From positions 1-36,497 of the forward strand of contig JAJXTD010000006.1 of the NCBI GenBank assembly GCA_021784035.1: a DNA stretch of 36,497 nt, read 5' to 3'. How positions within the stretch are numbered: position 1 is the first letter of the stretch; every line of letters starts with the position of its first letter. A program made the position numbers and the translations under genes. This document shows positions 1 to 8,397 of the stretch, in pieces. This DNA is from Actinomycetes bacterium. GTDB lineage: Bacteria > Actinomycetota > Actinomycetes > S36-B12 > CAIYMF01. The notes beneath the pieces are model-generated. The model was not told where the DNA came from. It searched no databases and saw nothing but the letters and a program-made list of their open reading frames with translations.

Positions 1-1
1 C

Positions 2-514
2 GCCGTGGCGCCGCACCGCGCCGCGACGGTGCGCACGGTCGTCGCCGCCACCGACCCGCCGGTGCCCCGCGCGGGGGGTCCGGCGCCGGCGTACGTCCCG
101 ACCCGACCGCTGCCGGCCCGCAGCGGCACCGGCCGGCGGATCGTCTACGCCGAACGGGCGGCCCACCTCTGGGTCGTCGGCGCCGACGGGGCGGTGCTCC
201 GCGACTACCCGGTCACGGGTCGCGCCGGTCGCCCGAAGCCCGGCGTCTACCACGTCTACTCGAAGTCGACGGTGGCCGTGAACCCCGGGGAGAAGCTGCG
301 CTTCGAGTACATGGTCCGCTTCGCCGTCGGCGTCACGGGTGCGCGGATCGGGTTCCACACCATCCCGCGGTACTACGACGGCGTCCCGATCCAGTCCGAG
401 AGCCAGCTCGGCCGGGCGATCGGGGCCGGGGGCTGCGTCCGCCAGAGCCGGGCGGACGCCCGGTGGCTCTACGGCTGGTCCCGCGTCGGGGACACCGTGG
501 TCGTGCTGCGCTGA
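2..514 (+). CDS. L,D-transpeptidase (YkuD), 5' truncated
   Basis: This is the C-terminal part of a YkuD-fold L,D-transpeptidase, the enzyme class that makes 3-3 peptidoglycan cross-links outside the membrane. The frame is open to the window edge. A GTG at base 5 could serve as a start, but no signal peptide follows it, so the real start probably lies upstream. The segment RIGFHTIPRYYDG supplies the conserved His region, and GAGGCVRQ near the end supplies the catalytic Cys. The usual SHGC(I/V)R is therefore changed just before the Cys, as in the actinobacterial branch that reads SAGCIRQ. The C-terminus (GDTVVVL) is typical of the fold. The next gene, 55 nt downstream, encodes another L,D-transpeptidase of a different subclass. 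The family is well supported; activity is inferred. Confidence 0.85.
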   Translation, partial: AVAPHRAATVRTVVAATDPPVPRAGGPAPAYVPTRPLPARSGTGRRIVYAERAAHLWVVGADGAVLRDYPVTGRAGRPKPGVYHVYSKSTVAVNPGEKLRFEYMVRFAVGVTGARIGFHTIPRYYDGVPIQSESQLGRAIGAGGCVRQSRADARWLYGWSRVGDTVVVLR

Positions 515-518
515 CCCC

Positions 519-524
519 TAGACT
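519..524 (+). promoter_or_regulatory. Putative -10 box for the second L,D-transpeptidase
   Basis: TAGACT lies five bases after the stop of the preceding gene and about 45 nt before the GTG start at 570. It matches the actinobacterial -10 pattern TANNNT. It is followed by a short palindrome (526-539, GTGCC-gcgc-GGCAC) that could be an operator or leader hairpin. No clear -35 box is visible. Confidence 0.4.
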
Positions 525-569
525 CGTGCCGCGCGGCACCCGCGCACCCCACGCGGAAGGACCAGGCAC

Positions 570-1544
570 GTGATCCGAGCCGGCAGTGCGACCCGTGCGT
601 CGCTCGTCCTCGGCGTCGCCGCTGCCCTGGTCGCCGGCCTCCTGGCGGTCCCCGCGGTCGCGGCGTCCAGCGGGACGACGTCGCCCACGCCGGGCCCGAC
701 GACGCCGACCGCACGCCCTGCTCCGACCGTCCCGCCCGCCGACTTCTCGGTGACCCTCACTCCGCGCAGCGGCTCGACGATCGGCGTCGCCTACCCCATC
801 ACGGCGAAGTTCAGCGCCCCGGTCACCGACCGGGCCGCGGCCGAGCACCACCTGCACGTCTACGTGAACGGCCGGTTCTCCGCCGGTGCCTGGTACTGGC
901 GCAGCAGCACTGTCGCCGTCTTCCGCACGGCGGCGTTCTGGCCCGGGCACGCCGTGATCGAGGTGCGGATGAGCCTCGCGGGCGTCGAGGTCGGGCACTC
1001 GGCCACCCGGCGCTACGTCGGCGGCGCGGCGACCACCCGCACCCACACGCTGCGCACGGCGCGGGCGCTCGTCGTCCACGTCGACGGCATCAAGGACATG
1101 TTCTACGTCGGCGTCGACCGCAAGCTCGTCAAGGTGTTCAAGACCTCGCTCGGCAAGCCGGGGTTCGAGACGCGCTCGGGCATCAAATCGGTCATGGAGA
1201 AGTACCCGCTGCGCCACATGACGAGCGTCGCGGCCGGCATCACCGACCCGCGCGACCAGTACGACCTGCAGGTGAAGTGGGCCGTCCGGATCACGCCGAC
1301 CGGCGAGTTCGTCCACGCGGCGCCCTGGGCCACCGCGCGGCTCGGCCGCTACAACGGCTCGCACGGCTGCACCAACCTGTCGACCACCGACGCGAAGTGG
1401 TTCTTCGACAACGTGATCCCCGGCGACCCGGTCGTGACGACCGGCACGATCCGGCCGATGGAGTACTGGAACGGGATCGGCGCACCGTACAACATGCCGT
1501 GGGCCCAGTGGCTCGCGCACTCCGCCCTGCGCGGACGGCCCTAA
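570..1544 (+). CDS. Secreted Ig-like/YkuD L,D-transpeptidase
   Basis: A 324-residue exported L,D-transpeptidase of the mycobacterial LdtMt type, expected to join peptidoglycan stems by 3-3 cross-links. Residues 1-32 form a signal peptide (Arg residues, a hydrophobic Val/Ala/Leu core, then an Ala-rich cleavage region) without a lipobox Cys. A Pro/Thr-rich linker follows, then an Ig-like domain (about residues 58-150) and the YkuD domain (about 165-300). The catalytic motif is S264-H265-G266-C267, preceded by the HAAPW segment typical of this subclass, with a Trp/Phe-rich C-terminal tail. The GTG start is preceded by GGAAGGA at suitable spacing. Another L,D-transpeptidase gene lies directly upstream on the same strand. 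Family assignment is firm; the substrate role is known from homologues. Confidence 0.92.
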   Translation: MIRAGSATRASLVLGVAAALVAGLLAVPAVAASSGTTSPTPGPTTPTARPAPTVPPADFSVTLTPRSGSTIGVAYPITAKFSAPVTDRAAAEHHLHVYVNGRFSAGAWYWRSSTVAVFRTAAFWPGHAVIEVRMSLAGVEVGHSATRRYVGGAATTRTHTLRTARALVVHVDGIKDMFYVGVDRKLVKVFKTSLGKPGFETRSGIKSVMEKYPLRHMTSVAAGITDPRDQYDLQVKWAVRITPTGEFVHAAPWATARLGRYNGSHGCTNLSTTDAKWFFDNVIPGDPVVTTGTIRPMEYWNGIGAPYNMPWAQWLAHSALRGRP

Positions 1545-1583
1545 CCGCTCGGCGCGCCGCACGACAGGGGACGGGCGTCGCGC

Positions 1584-2492
1584 TCAGGCGGGCCCGGTTC
1601 CGCGTGGCACGCGGACGACGAGGGCTCCCGCCCGGGCGCGCGCCTGGATCGTGCGTCCCGGATCGACCACGTCGCCGTCGACCTGGCGGGGCTCCTCGCC
1701 CGAGGTCACGACCCACGCACTCGTGCCCTGCAGGTGGTAGCGCGACGTGTCGCGCACCGCGCGGCGCAGTGCGAGCCGCGAGCCGGTGCGCAGCCAGTCC
1801 ACCGGGGTCGCGAGGGGCAGCACCACGACGTGCAGCAGGCCGTCGGACGCCGATGCCTCCGGCACGACGTCGAGACCGCCGACCAGCCCGCCGACGTTCG
1901 CCACGAGGACGCTGCGTGCCGTGAACCATCGGGGGGAGCCGCCGTCGACGGCCACGCCGACGCGCATCTTCCCCTGGCGCGCGGCTCGCAGCGTGTTGAG
2001 CACGTACGCCGTCGGTCCGATGGCACTCTTGAGCTGCTCCGGCGCGTCGATCAGCACGGCGTCCATGCCGATGCCGGCCATGACGGTGCAGATGGCGACC
2101 CGGCCGCCGAGCCCCACCTCGAGCACGTCGACGGTCCGGTCGACGCCCTCGAACGCGACCCGGCCGGCGCGGTCGAGCGCGAGCGGGATCCCGAGGTTGC
2201 GGGCCAGCAGGTTGCCGGTGCCCGCGGGCAGGATCCCCAGGGGCACACCGGTTCCGGCGAGCCCCTCGGCCACCGAGCGAACCGTGCCGTCGCCGCCCCA
2301 CGCGAGGACGAGGTCGGCGCCCGACGCGACGGCGTCCCGTGCCTGCTGGACGCCGGGGGAGCCGGGCGTGGTCTCGACCACGTGCGGCGTCGACACCCCG
2401 GCGCGGTGCGCCCAGCGCGCGAGCCGGTCGACCGCGGCGTCGAGCCCGCCGGACTTGAGCGGGTGGACCACCGCGACCGACTCGGCGGTCAT
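1584..2492 (-). CDS. Diacylglycerol kinase-family lipid/sphingosine kinase
   Basis: A 302-residue protein of the DAGK/LCB5/YegS family, ATP-dependent kinases of lipids such as diacylglycerol that act at the inner face of the membrane. The nucleotide-binding motif GGDGT lies at residues 66-70 and PAGTGN at 89-94, followed by LARNLGIP. The C-terminal half shows the usual beta-sandwich with VDGD near residue 275. The ATG start overlaps by 4 nt the stop of the upstream DUF2510/DUF4333 gene, so the two are probably one operon. The gene converges with the L,D-transpeptidase gene, 39 nt apart. The precise lipid substrate cannot be read from the sequence. Proteins of this family in actinobacteria include phosphatidylinositol-mannoside-related and undecaprenol-like kinases as well as DAG kinases. 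Confidence 0.88.
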   Translation of the reverse strand: MTAESVAVVHPLKSGGLDAAVDRLARWAHRAGVSTPHVVETTPGSPGVQQARDAVASGADLVLAWGGDGTVRSVAEGLAGTGVPLGILPAGTGNLLARNLGIPLALDRAGRVAFEGVDRTVDVLEVGLGGRVAICTVMAGIGMDAVLIDAPEQLKSAIGPTAYVLNTLRAARQGKMRVGVAVDGGSPRWFTARSVLVANVGGLVGGLDVVPEASASDGLLHVVVLPLATPVDWLRTGSRLALRRAVRDTSRYHLQGTSAWVVTSGEEPRQVDGDVVDPGRTIQARARAGALVVRVPRGTGPA

Positions 2493-3070
2493 CGCGGGAT
2501 GCCGAACGTGAGGTTGCCCTGGTCGTCGTCCTGGTGCACGACGACCGTCGCGGTGGAGCCGTCGGCGGAGGTGGCGGTGCAGGTGAACGTGCTTCCCGCC
2601 TCGATCGCGACCGAGTCCGGGCAGTCGACGGTGGTGCTCACGCCGGTGCGATCGGCCAGCCGGGTGGCGATCTCGTTCTCGACGGTCGCCATGTCGAGCT
2701 GGCTGCGCCCGGCCGTCCGGCTCAGCAGGAGCGCGGCGCCGGCGCCGGCGAGGAGGACCAGGACGAGGGCGACGACCACGAGCCACACGGCGGGACCCCG
2801 GCGGCGTCGCGCCGGCTCGTCGCCCGGGACGGGGTGCTGTGCCGGGCCGCGCGGGACGGTGGCGTAGGCGGCGGGCACCGTCACCGCCGGCGGCGCCGAC
2901 GTCACGACGGGGACGGCGGGGGGAGGGGCGGCCTCGGTGGCCGGGGACGACCACGGGTGGGCGACGGTGTCGTCGGTCCAGGCACTGCCCGTCCACCACC
3001 GCAGACCCCCTGCCCCGCCGTCGGCGGGGTCGGGGTACCACCCCGGTGCGGGCGCGGTGGGCTCGGTCAC
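2489..3070 (-). CDS. DUF2510 / DUF4333 single-pass membrane protein
   Basis: A 193-residue membrane protein. Residues 10-32 match DUF2510 (GWYPDP ... LRWWTGSAWTD), a short actinobacterial motif usually found at the cytoplasmic N-terminus of membrane proteins. A Pro/Ala-rich linker leads to an Arg cluster (86-91) and one transmembrane helix (93-117). Residues 123-193 resemble DUF4333, an extracytoplasmic domain with a Cys pair (CPDS ... FTCTATS) that may form a disulfide. The GTG start at 3070 has TAGTTT exactly 6 nt upstream and no Shine-Dalgarno sequence, so the mRNA is probably leaderless. It is the first gene of a two-gene operon with the lipid kinase. Function is unknown for both domain families. 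Confidence 0.85.
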   Translation of the reverse strand: MTEPTAPAPGWYPDPADGGAGGLRWWTGSAWTDDTVAHPWSSPATEAAPPPAVPVVTSAPPAVTVPAAYATVPRGPAQHPVPGDEPARRRRGPAVWLVVVALVLVLLAGAGAALLLSRTAGRSQLDMATVENEIATRLADRTGVSTTVDCPDSVAIEAGSTFTCTATSADGSTATVVVHQDDDQGNLTFGIPR

Positions 3071-3076
3071 GGGACG

Positions 3077-3082
3077 AAACTA
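3077..3082 (-). promoter_or_regulatory. -10 box of a leaderless promoter (DUF2510 gene)
   Basis: On the minus strand TAGTTT ends 6 nt before the GTG start at 3070, the same geometry as five other genes in this window. Transcription would start at or next to the start codon. Confidence 0.5.
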
Positions 3083-3180
3083 GCGCGCGCCTGTGCCCGC
3101 GGTCGCGCCTCGCGCGCGCCGTCACGTCGAACCACGCCTGCGTCGTCGACGTGCCCGCCAGCCAGGAACGGACGAAGCCA

Positions 3181-3429
3181 CTATGGTCGCTGACCCGCCC
3201 ACCAGCCCCGCCGTCGCCATGCTGCGCGAGGTTGATCCAGGGCGAGCGGCTCGCTCGCGCCATTGTCGTGCACGAGGGACCAGTACCTCGCGGACTTGGG
3301 CGGACTCGAGGTCGTGGTGCCGTCGTGAGCGGTCTTCCTGCCGGTCCCGTACATGTCGAGCCAGGGGCGCTGCGTGCCGCGCTCGACCCCCACGTCACCC
3401 GCGATGCCAGGCACCGAGGAGAACCCCAC
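3181..3429 (-). pseudogene. Unrecognised coding-like remnant or small ORF
   Basis: Bases 3071-3518 carry no clear gene. Within them, the minus strand from a GTG at 3429 reads 82 codons with high third-position GC and a normal-looking composition (contains RPWLDMYGTGRK and ARYWSLVHDNG). Another minus-strand frame from about 3515 to 3395 also looks coding (contains EVAPGWSIEQRPNELDPPD) and ends at a stop. The two could be pieces of one frameshifted gene. I recognise no family and see no Shine-Dalgarno sequence. The in-frame forward translation here (upstream of the EAL protein start) is Arg/Ser-rich and not protein-like. A small hairpin (GCGAGCG-gct-CGCTCGC, 3242-3258) is present. This may be a gene remnant left where the cyclic-di-GMP module was acquired. 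Low confidence. Confidence 0.3.
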
Positions 3430-3518
3430 TTTGCGTGATCTTTACGTCGGGTGGGTCGAGTTCGTTGGGGCGCTGCTCGATAGACCATCCGGGGGCCACT
3501 TCGTTGACGGGAACATCG

Positions 3519-6500
3519 ATGCCGAGTAAACGCGCCGAGCCTGGTCGCGACCCCTCCTGGAGCGGCCGGCACTGGCGTGTGCGGTTGACCGCGCTGGCAC
3601 TGGCGACAGTCGTCCTGCTCGGGTCGACGTTGATCGGTGTCTGGAGCCGCGGCCGGGCGGACCAGTCGGCTGATCTGGCGAGTCGCGCCTCGGACCTGAG
3701 CCTGGCTCTGACCAGGCTGGACAGCGTAGTGGTGCGGCAGCTGACCGGTGTGCTGACTGCACCCGATCCAGATGGCGTGTCCAGGGCGCTGTCTACACTG
3801 CGGGACGCGAGGGAGGCCGTCAGAGGTGAACTCCCGGCGGACACGCATGCCGACGTGTGGCCCGCCGAAGCGACAGTGGAGGGCTTGGCCGTCCGGACGT
3901 CGGCCGGCGACACGTCCGTGACGCCGGTGCAGTGGGACGACGCCGTCGACCGGCTGTGGACGATCCTGGGCCCCGCCCAGGCACAGCTGACGACGCAGGC
4001 ACACGCCGACTTCGATTCGGCGGCGGAGACCTCGCTGCTGCTGCACGCGGCGGCCACGCTTCTCGTCGTGGTCCTGCTGGGCGTGGCCGAGGCGATCGTC
4101 CGTCGGGCGCGGCGCGCTGACGCGGAGCAGCTGCGTCGGCGAGAGGCCCGCTTCCGATCATTGACCGACAACGGTGCTGACGGGATCGTGCTGGTGGATG
4201 CCGTTGGCCGCGTGTCCTTCGCCAACGCCGCCGCAGTGGAGCACCTCGGGCCGCGCCGAGTCCGCATCGGCAGTTCGGTCATGGACTGGGTGAGCGGACC
4301 CGATTCGGACCGCGTGGCCGGAGCCCTCGCGGACGCGGTCGAGCTGCCGGATGCGATTCACCGCATTGAGGTGCCGATCCCGGTCGACCAGGGCACGCGC
4401 AGACTCGAGGTCCGCCTCTCCAACCGGCTGCCCGACCCGGACGTGGCCTCGCTCGTGCTGAACGTGCGCGACGTCACCGCCCAGGCGGCGGCCTACCAGC
4501 AGCTGCGGCACCAGCAGCGACTGACCCAGGACCTGCTGGACTCCATCCCAGCCGCGGTGTTCGTCCGAGACGTAACCGGTCGGTTCACCTTGGTCAATCG
4601 GGGCTTCGAGGCGATCGTGGGGTTCTCGAGGAGCGAGATCATGGGGCGCGTGATCGCAGACGTCCTGCCGTCCCAGTGGCAGGCCCTGGCCCGCAAGAAC
4701 GATGAGGATCTCAGGCGTACCGGTGATCCGTCGACGAGCCAGGTCGTGCTGACCCACGGCGCCGCGATGCACGTCTACCACCAGTCGCGCTTCCTCCTGC
4801 GGGACGAGCGCGGCGACGGATACGGTCTCGGCGGGATCCTGACGGACGTCACCGAGCAGGCCACCCGCGCGGCTGAGCGCAGTTGGTTCACCACGGTCAT
4901 CGATGTTGCCGGCGAGGCGATGCTGTCGATCGATCCCACGACGCGGATCGAGCGGTGGAACCTCGCCGCTGAGCGTCTGTTCGGCTACGCCTCCGCCGAG
5001 GCCATCGGAGCATCGGCCACCATGCTCTGGGACGCGCACCCCGACGTCCGGCAGGCGGCGCTGGCTCGTGTGCTGGCCGGCGAGACGCTGTTGTTGCCGG
5101 GATTGCTCGCCCGGCACAAGGATGGTCATCACTTCTACGTCGATGTGACAGCTGCCCCGCTGTGCGACGCGACAGGTGCGCCGTCGGGTGTCGCTCTCAT
5201 CATGCATCCCACCGGCATGGAGGGCATGGATCCCGTGACGGGCCTTCCCCGGTGGGGGATGCTGATGGACGACCCGGGGACCACTGTCGGGATGGCGGGG
5301 GCCGTCGTCGTGCTCGGGGTTCACCGGCTGGATCTGGTCAACGTCACCCGCGGGAAGGTCGCCGGAGACGCGATCCTGTCGGGTGTCGCCTCCGCACTGC
5401 GGAGCTTCGTGGCCGAGCTCCACGGACCCGAGCTGGCGGTCGACGGGTGGCCGACCCCGGATCCAGGGCCGCGGCGCTTGGTCGCGCGGCTGGCTCGCGG
5501 CGACGGCGGCCGCCTCGTCGTGGTCGACCCAACCACGACGACCATGACGGAGGCACTCGACCTGGCCAACCGGGCGATCCGTGCCGCTCGGGTGCCGCTG
5601 GAACGCGGCGATATGGAGTTGACACCGGTGGTGAGCGCAGGTGTGTCGCTCATCCGGTCCGACCTCGAGACCGCCGTGAATGACGCAGTCACAGCCCTCA
5701 GGCAGGCCAAGGAATCGGGTGGGGGTCACGCGTGCGGGCATGATCCAGAGCGTGCCGCCGACGAAGCTGCCGAGATGGCGATGCTCGAGGATTTGCGCTC
5801 GGCCTGCGGCACGGACCAGATCCAGATGCACTACCAGCCCATCATGAACCTGCGGACCGGAGCGGTCACCGGGGTGGAGGCGTTGATGCGCTGGGAACAC
5901 CCGGGACGCGGCTTCGTACGGCCGGATGTGTTCATCCCGCTGGCTGAGCGCAGCGGTTTGATCGACGACCTCGGCCGCTTCGCGCTGGTCCGGGCCGCGA
6001 GCCAGGCGGTGGGATGGGGCAAGGACCTGGGTGCCGTGTCGGTCTCGGTCAACGTCTCCGCGCACCAGGTCAAACGACCGGACTTCGCCGACAGCGTCCT
6101 GCACGCACTGGAAGCGGCCGCGCTGCCTGCGACCCGACTGGTTCTGGAGCTCACCGAGACCAGCGTGCTTGAGACCGGCGAGGCGGGGGTCGGCGTGGTC
6201 GACCAACTCGAGCAGCTGCGAGGGTTCGGTGTGCGAGTGGCTCTCGACGACTTCGGCACCGGATACGCCTCCCTGACCTACCTGAACCATCTCCCCGTGG
6301 ACGTCCTCAAGATCGACCGTTCCTTCGTCGTGGGCATGCGCGCGGGCGACCACCAGCGGACCGTGATCTCCAGCATGATCGCGCTCGGCAGACGGCTTGG
6401 CCTGGACATCGTCGCCGAGGGGATCGAGGACGCCGACGTCGCCGACGAGCTGGCAGAGGAAGGTGTCACCCACGGCCAGGGCTACCTGTGGAGTCGTCCG

Positions 6501-6668
6501 GTCCCTGACTCCGATCTGCCGGCCGTCGTGACACGCCTGCGTGACGCGTCCCAGCCGTCGATCGACGCTCCGCTGAACCCAGCACCCGCGTCTGAGAGGG
6601 CGACACCGCGCCTCTCTCGTTCGCGACGACGCCGCCTGGTCAGGGAGGGGCGATCCGGTGGTGCGTGA
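3519..6668 (+). CDS. Membrane PAS3-GGDEF(degenerate)-EAL c-di-GMP phosphodiesterase
   Basis: A 1049-residue sensor expected to hydrolyse cyclic di-GMP. The order is TM1 (about 21-43), a helical extracytoplasmic domain (44-169), TM2 (170-195), three PAS domains (about 208-325, 328-450, 455-570), a GGDEF domain (570-745) and an EAL domain (751-1000). The EAL signature E787-A788-L789, LELTETS, DDFGTGY (910-916), KIDRSF, VAEGIE and QGYLWSRP are all present, so the phosphodiesterase site looks complete. The GGDEF position reads RGDGG (660-664), so cyclase activity is unlikely and the domain may be regulatory. The ATG at 3519 was chosen because the upstream in-frame translation is not protein-like. 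The gene overlaps the following cyclase gene by 11 nt. Base composition is less GC-rich than the neighbouring genes. The signal sensed is unknown. Confidence 0.9.
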   Translation: MPSKRAEPGRDPSWSGRHWRVRLTALALATVVLLGSTLIGVWSRGRADQSADLASRASDLSLALTRLDSVVVRQLTGVLTAPDPDGVSRALSTLRDAREAVRGELPADTHADVWPAEATVEGLAVRTSAGDTSVTPVQWDDAVDRLWTILGPAQAQLTTQAHADFDSAAETSLLLHAAATLLVVVLLGVAEAIVRRARRADAEQLRRREARFRSLTDNGADGIVLVDAVGRVSFANAAAVEHLGPRRVRIGSSVMDWVSGPDSDRVAGALADAVELPDAIHRIEVPIPVDQGTRRLEVRLSNRLPDPDVASLVLNVRDVTAQAAAYQQLRHQQRLTQDLLDSIPAAVFVRDVTGRFTLVNRGFEAIVGFSRSEIMGRVIADVLPSQWQALARKNDEDLRRTGDPSTSQVVLTHGAAMHVYHQSRFLLRDERGDGYGLGGILTDVTEQATRAAERSWFTTVIDVAGEAMLSIDPTTRIERWNLAAERLFGYASAEAIGASATMLWDAHPDVRQAALARVLAGETLLLPGLLARHKDGHHFYVDVTAAPLCDATGAPSGVALIMHPTGMEGMDPVTGLPRWGMLMDDPGTTVGMAGAVVVLGVHRLDLVNVTRGKVAGDAILSGVASALRSFVAELHGPELAVDGWPTPDPGPRRLVARLARGDGGRLVVVDPTTTTMTEALDLANRAIRAARVPLERGDMELTPVVSAGVSLIRSDLETAVNDAVTALRQAKESGGGHACGHDPERAADEAAEMAMLEDLRSACGTDQIQMHYQPIMNLRTGAVTGVEALMRWEHPGRGFVRPDVFIPLAERSGLIDDLGRFALVRAASQAVGWGKDLGAVSVSVNVSAHQVKRPDFADSVLHALEAAALPATRLVLELTETSVLETGEAGVGVVDQLEQLRGFGVRVALDDFGTGYASLTYLNHLPVDVLKIDRSFVVGMRAGDHQRTVISSMIALGRRLGLDIVAEGIEDADVADELAEEGVTHGQGYLWSRPVPDSDLPAVVTRLRDASQPSIDAPLNPAPASERATPRLSRSRRRRLVREGRSGGA

Positions 6669-8340
6669 GGTCCGACGTCTTGGTCGACGTGGTGCGATGC
6701 AGCCGCTCTCCCTGGACGGTCCCGGCACGCATCCCTGGGGGAGTCCGTCCGTGCGCGACCCGGTGGTCGAGCGCAGGGGCCTCCCAGCCGCGTCGGACGA
6801 CGTCGAGAACCTGGTGGCGGCGATGCATCCGGCCGATCGTCGGGTAGCCCTCGGGGCGGCGGTACAGCAGCAACTGCCGTTCGCCGTGGCAGCCGTGGCA
6901 GTGCCGGCCATCTCGCTCGGAATCGGAGAGCCCGTCCGTCCGTCCATGCTGGCTGCGGGCCTCGTCGCCCTAACCATCGCGACTGTCGGGATGGTCGTCG
7001 CGGTTATGCTGCGAGCCCCGACCTGGCTCCGCGACGTGCTCGTCCTGTGTTCACTGCCAGGGCTCGCTCTGGTGGTCATGGGGACGGGTGGCGAGCCGCA
7101 CGTCAGCGCGGCGGTCCTGCTGGTCCCGGTCCTGTGGATGGCCCTCTACGGCAGTGGTCGGACCCTGCTGACCGCCCTGGTCCTGCAGGCCGTCACCGTG
7201 TCCCTGCTCGCGACCACCGACCGGTCCAGCACGGCGAGAGATGAGCTGCGCTTCGCTGCCGTTCTCATCGCCGTGTCGGTCGTGTCCGCATCGGCCGTGT
7301 TCCGCGTTGTCCGGAACTTGTCCCGCAGCGAGGCGCGCGCGCGCCGCCAAGAGCAGGTGCTCCGCACCGTCGGAGCCGCCATCCGAGAGATCCAGGAAGG
7401 GCCGGACGCCAGGCAAAGCGTCTGCGCGGCCGTCCTCGCAGTCACGGACGGCAACGCGGCGGCGCTCATGGAACCGGACGGTCCCGAGCATCTGAGGGTG
7501 ACCGCGTCCGCGGGGACACAACTGCCACCCACCCGGATCCACCTGACCGATCCGTCCATCTCCGCCGTCGCCTACCAGACCGGGATGCCCGTCTATGTCC
7601 CCGATACGGCCAATGAACCCAGGGCCAACCCCACCATGCTGGCGCTGACCCACGCACGCAGCGTGCTCGCCCAGCCCTTCCAACGCGACGGCAAGATCGC
7701 CGGCGTCGCCTTCGTGACCTGGCCCGACCGGCATCCCTCTCCGCCACTTCTCGCAGAGCCAGCGATGGCCTTACTCGCTCGCGAGGTCGGCCTCGCGCTG
7801 GAACGCGCGGAACTGCGGACCCGGCTGCACGAGGAGGCGACCACGGACTCCCTCACGGGGGCGGCGAACCGTCGCGTCTGGCGCAGCCGCGTCCCCGACA
7901 TGATGACGTCCGACGGATCGCTGTGCGTCGCCATGCTCGATCTCGACCACTTCAAGTCCTACAACGACACCCTGGGGCACCTTGCCGGGGACGACCTGCT
8001 CCGCGATCTCGTGGGCGCCTGGTCGCCGTTGCTGCGCCCCACCGATCTCCTCGTACGCTGGGGAGGCGAGGAGTTCGCCATAGCGCTGCCCGACTGCGAT
8101 CCCGACGCGGCCATCACCGTCATCGACCGTCTCCGCGAAGCCGTCCCCGCAGGACAGACCGCATCGGCCGGCATCGCCTGCTGGGACGGGCGCGAGACGC
8201 TCGCCGCGCTGGTGGCTCGGGCCGATGCCGCCCTCTACGAGGCGAAGCGCGCGGGACGCGACGTCACCGCGCTTGCAGCGCCCCCGTCTGCCCTCGCGAC
8301 GGACTTGGCTGTTGGTTCGATCCCTTCCGCGTCTGAGTGA
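6658..8340 (+). CDS. Membrane GAF-GGDEF diguanylate cyclase
   Basis: A 560-residue enzyme expected to make cyclic di-GMP from two GTP. About six transmembrane helices span residues 60-215, followed by a short helical linker, a GAF domain (about 230-390) and a GGDEF domain (395-548). The active site GGEEF lies at 469-473. R460-P-T-D463 sits exactly five residues before it, the geometry of the product-inhibition I-site. DLDHFKSYNDTLGH gives the metal/nucleotide-binding segment. The GTG at 6658, with GGGAGGGG upstream, overlaps the end of the EAL gene by 11 nt, implying translational coupling. GTG 6661 or ATG 6697 are alternative starts. Paired with the upstream phosphodiesterase, it forms an opposing synthesis/degradation unit. 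The function is inferred from intact motifs. Confidence 0.92.
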   Translation: MVREVRRLGRRGAMQPLSLDGPGTHPWGSPSVRDPVVERRGLPAASDDVENLVAAMHPADRRVALGAAVQQQLPFAVAAVAVPAISLGIGEPVRPSMLAAGLVALTIATVGMVVAVMLRAPTWLRDVLVLCSLPGLALVVMGTGGEPHVSAAVLLVPVLWMALYGSGRTLLTALVLQAVTVSLLATTDRSSTARDELRFAAVLIAVSVVSASAVFRVVRNLSRSEARARRQEQVLRTVGAAIREIQEGPDARQSVCAAVLAVTDGNAAALMEPDGPEHLRVTASAGTQLPPTRIHLTDPSISAVAYQTGMPVYVPDTANEPRANPTMLALTHARSVLAQPFQRDGKIAGVAFVTWPDRHPSPPLLAEPAMALLAREVGLALERAELRTRLHEEATTDSLTGAANRRVWRSRVPDMMTSDGSLCVAMLDLDHFKSYNDTLGHLAGDDLLRDLVGAWSPLLRPTDLLVRWGGEEFAIALPDCDPDAAITVIDRLREAVPAGQTASAGIACWDGRETLAALVARADAALYEAKRAGRDVTALAAPPSALATDLAVGSIPSASE

Positions 8341-8397
8341 GCTTGGGGACTCCTCGGCCCATTTCTTGTGGAAGCGCAGGACATCGTGACCAGTTCG

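Noticed and set aside
3093-3518. N-terminal extension of the EAL protein
   Set aside because: The frame is open but the translation is Arg/Ser-rich and unlike any domain; the membrane protein begins naturally at ATG 3519 with a positively charged start and TM1.
3071-3518. A c-di-GMP riboswitch upstream of the EAL gene
   Set aside because: I could not find the conserved GEMM core (CACGCACAGGGCAAACC-like) on the plus strand.
4158-7079. A 973-codon minus-strand open frame opposite the c-di-GMP genes
   Set aside because: The plus strand encodes intact PAS, EAL and GGDEF signatures; the minus translation has none.
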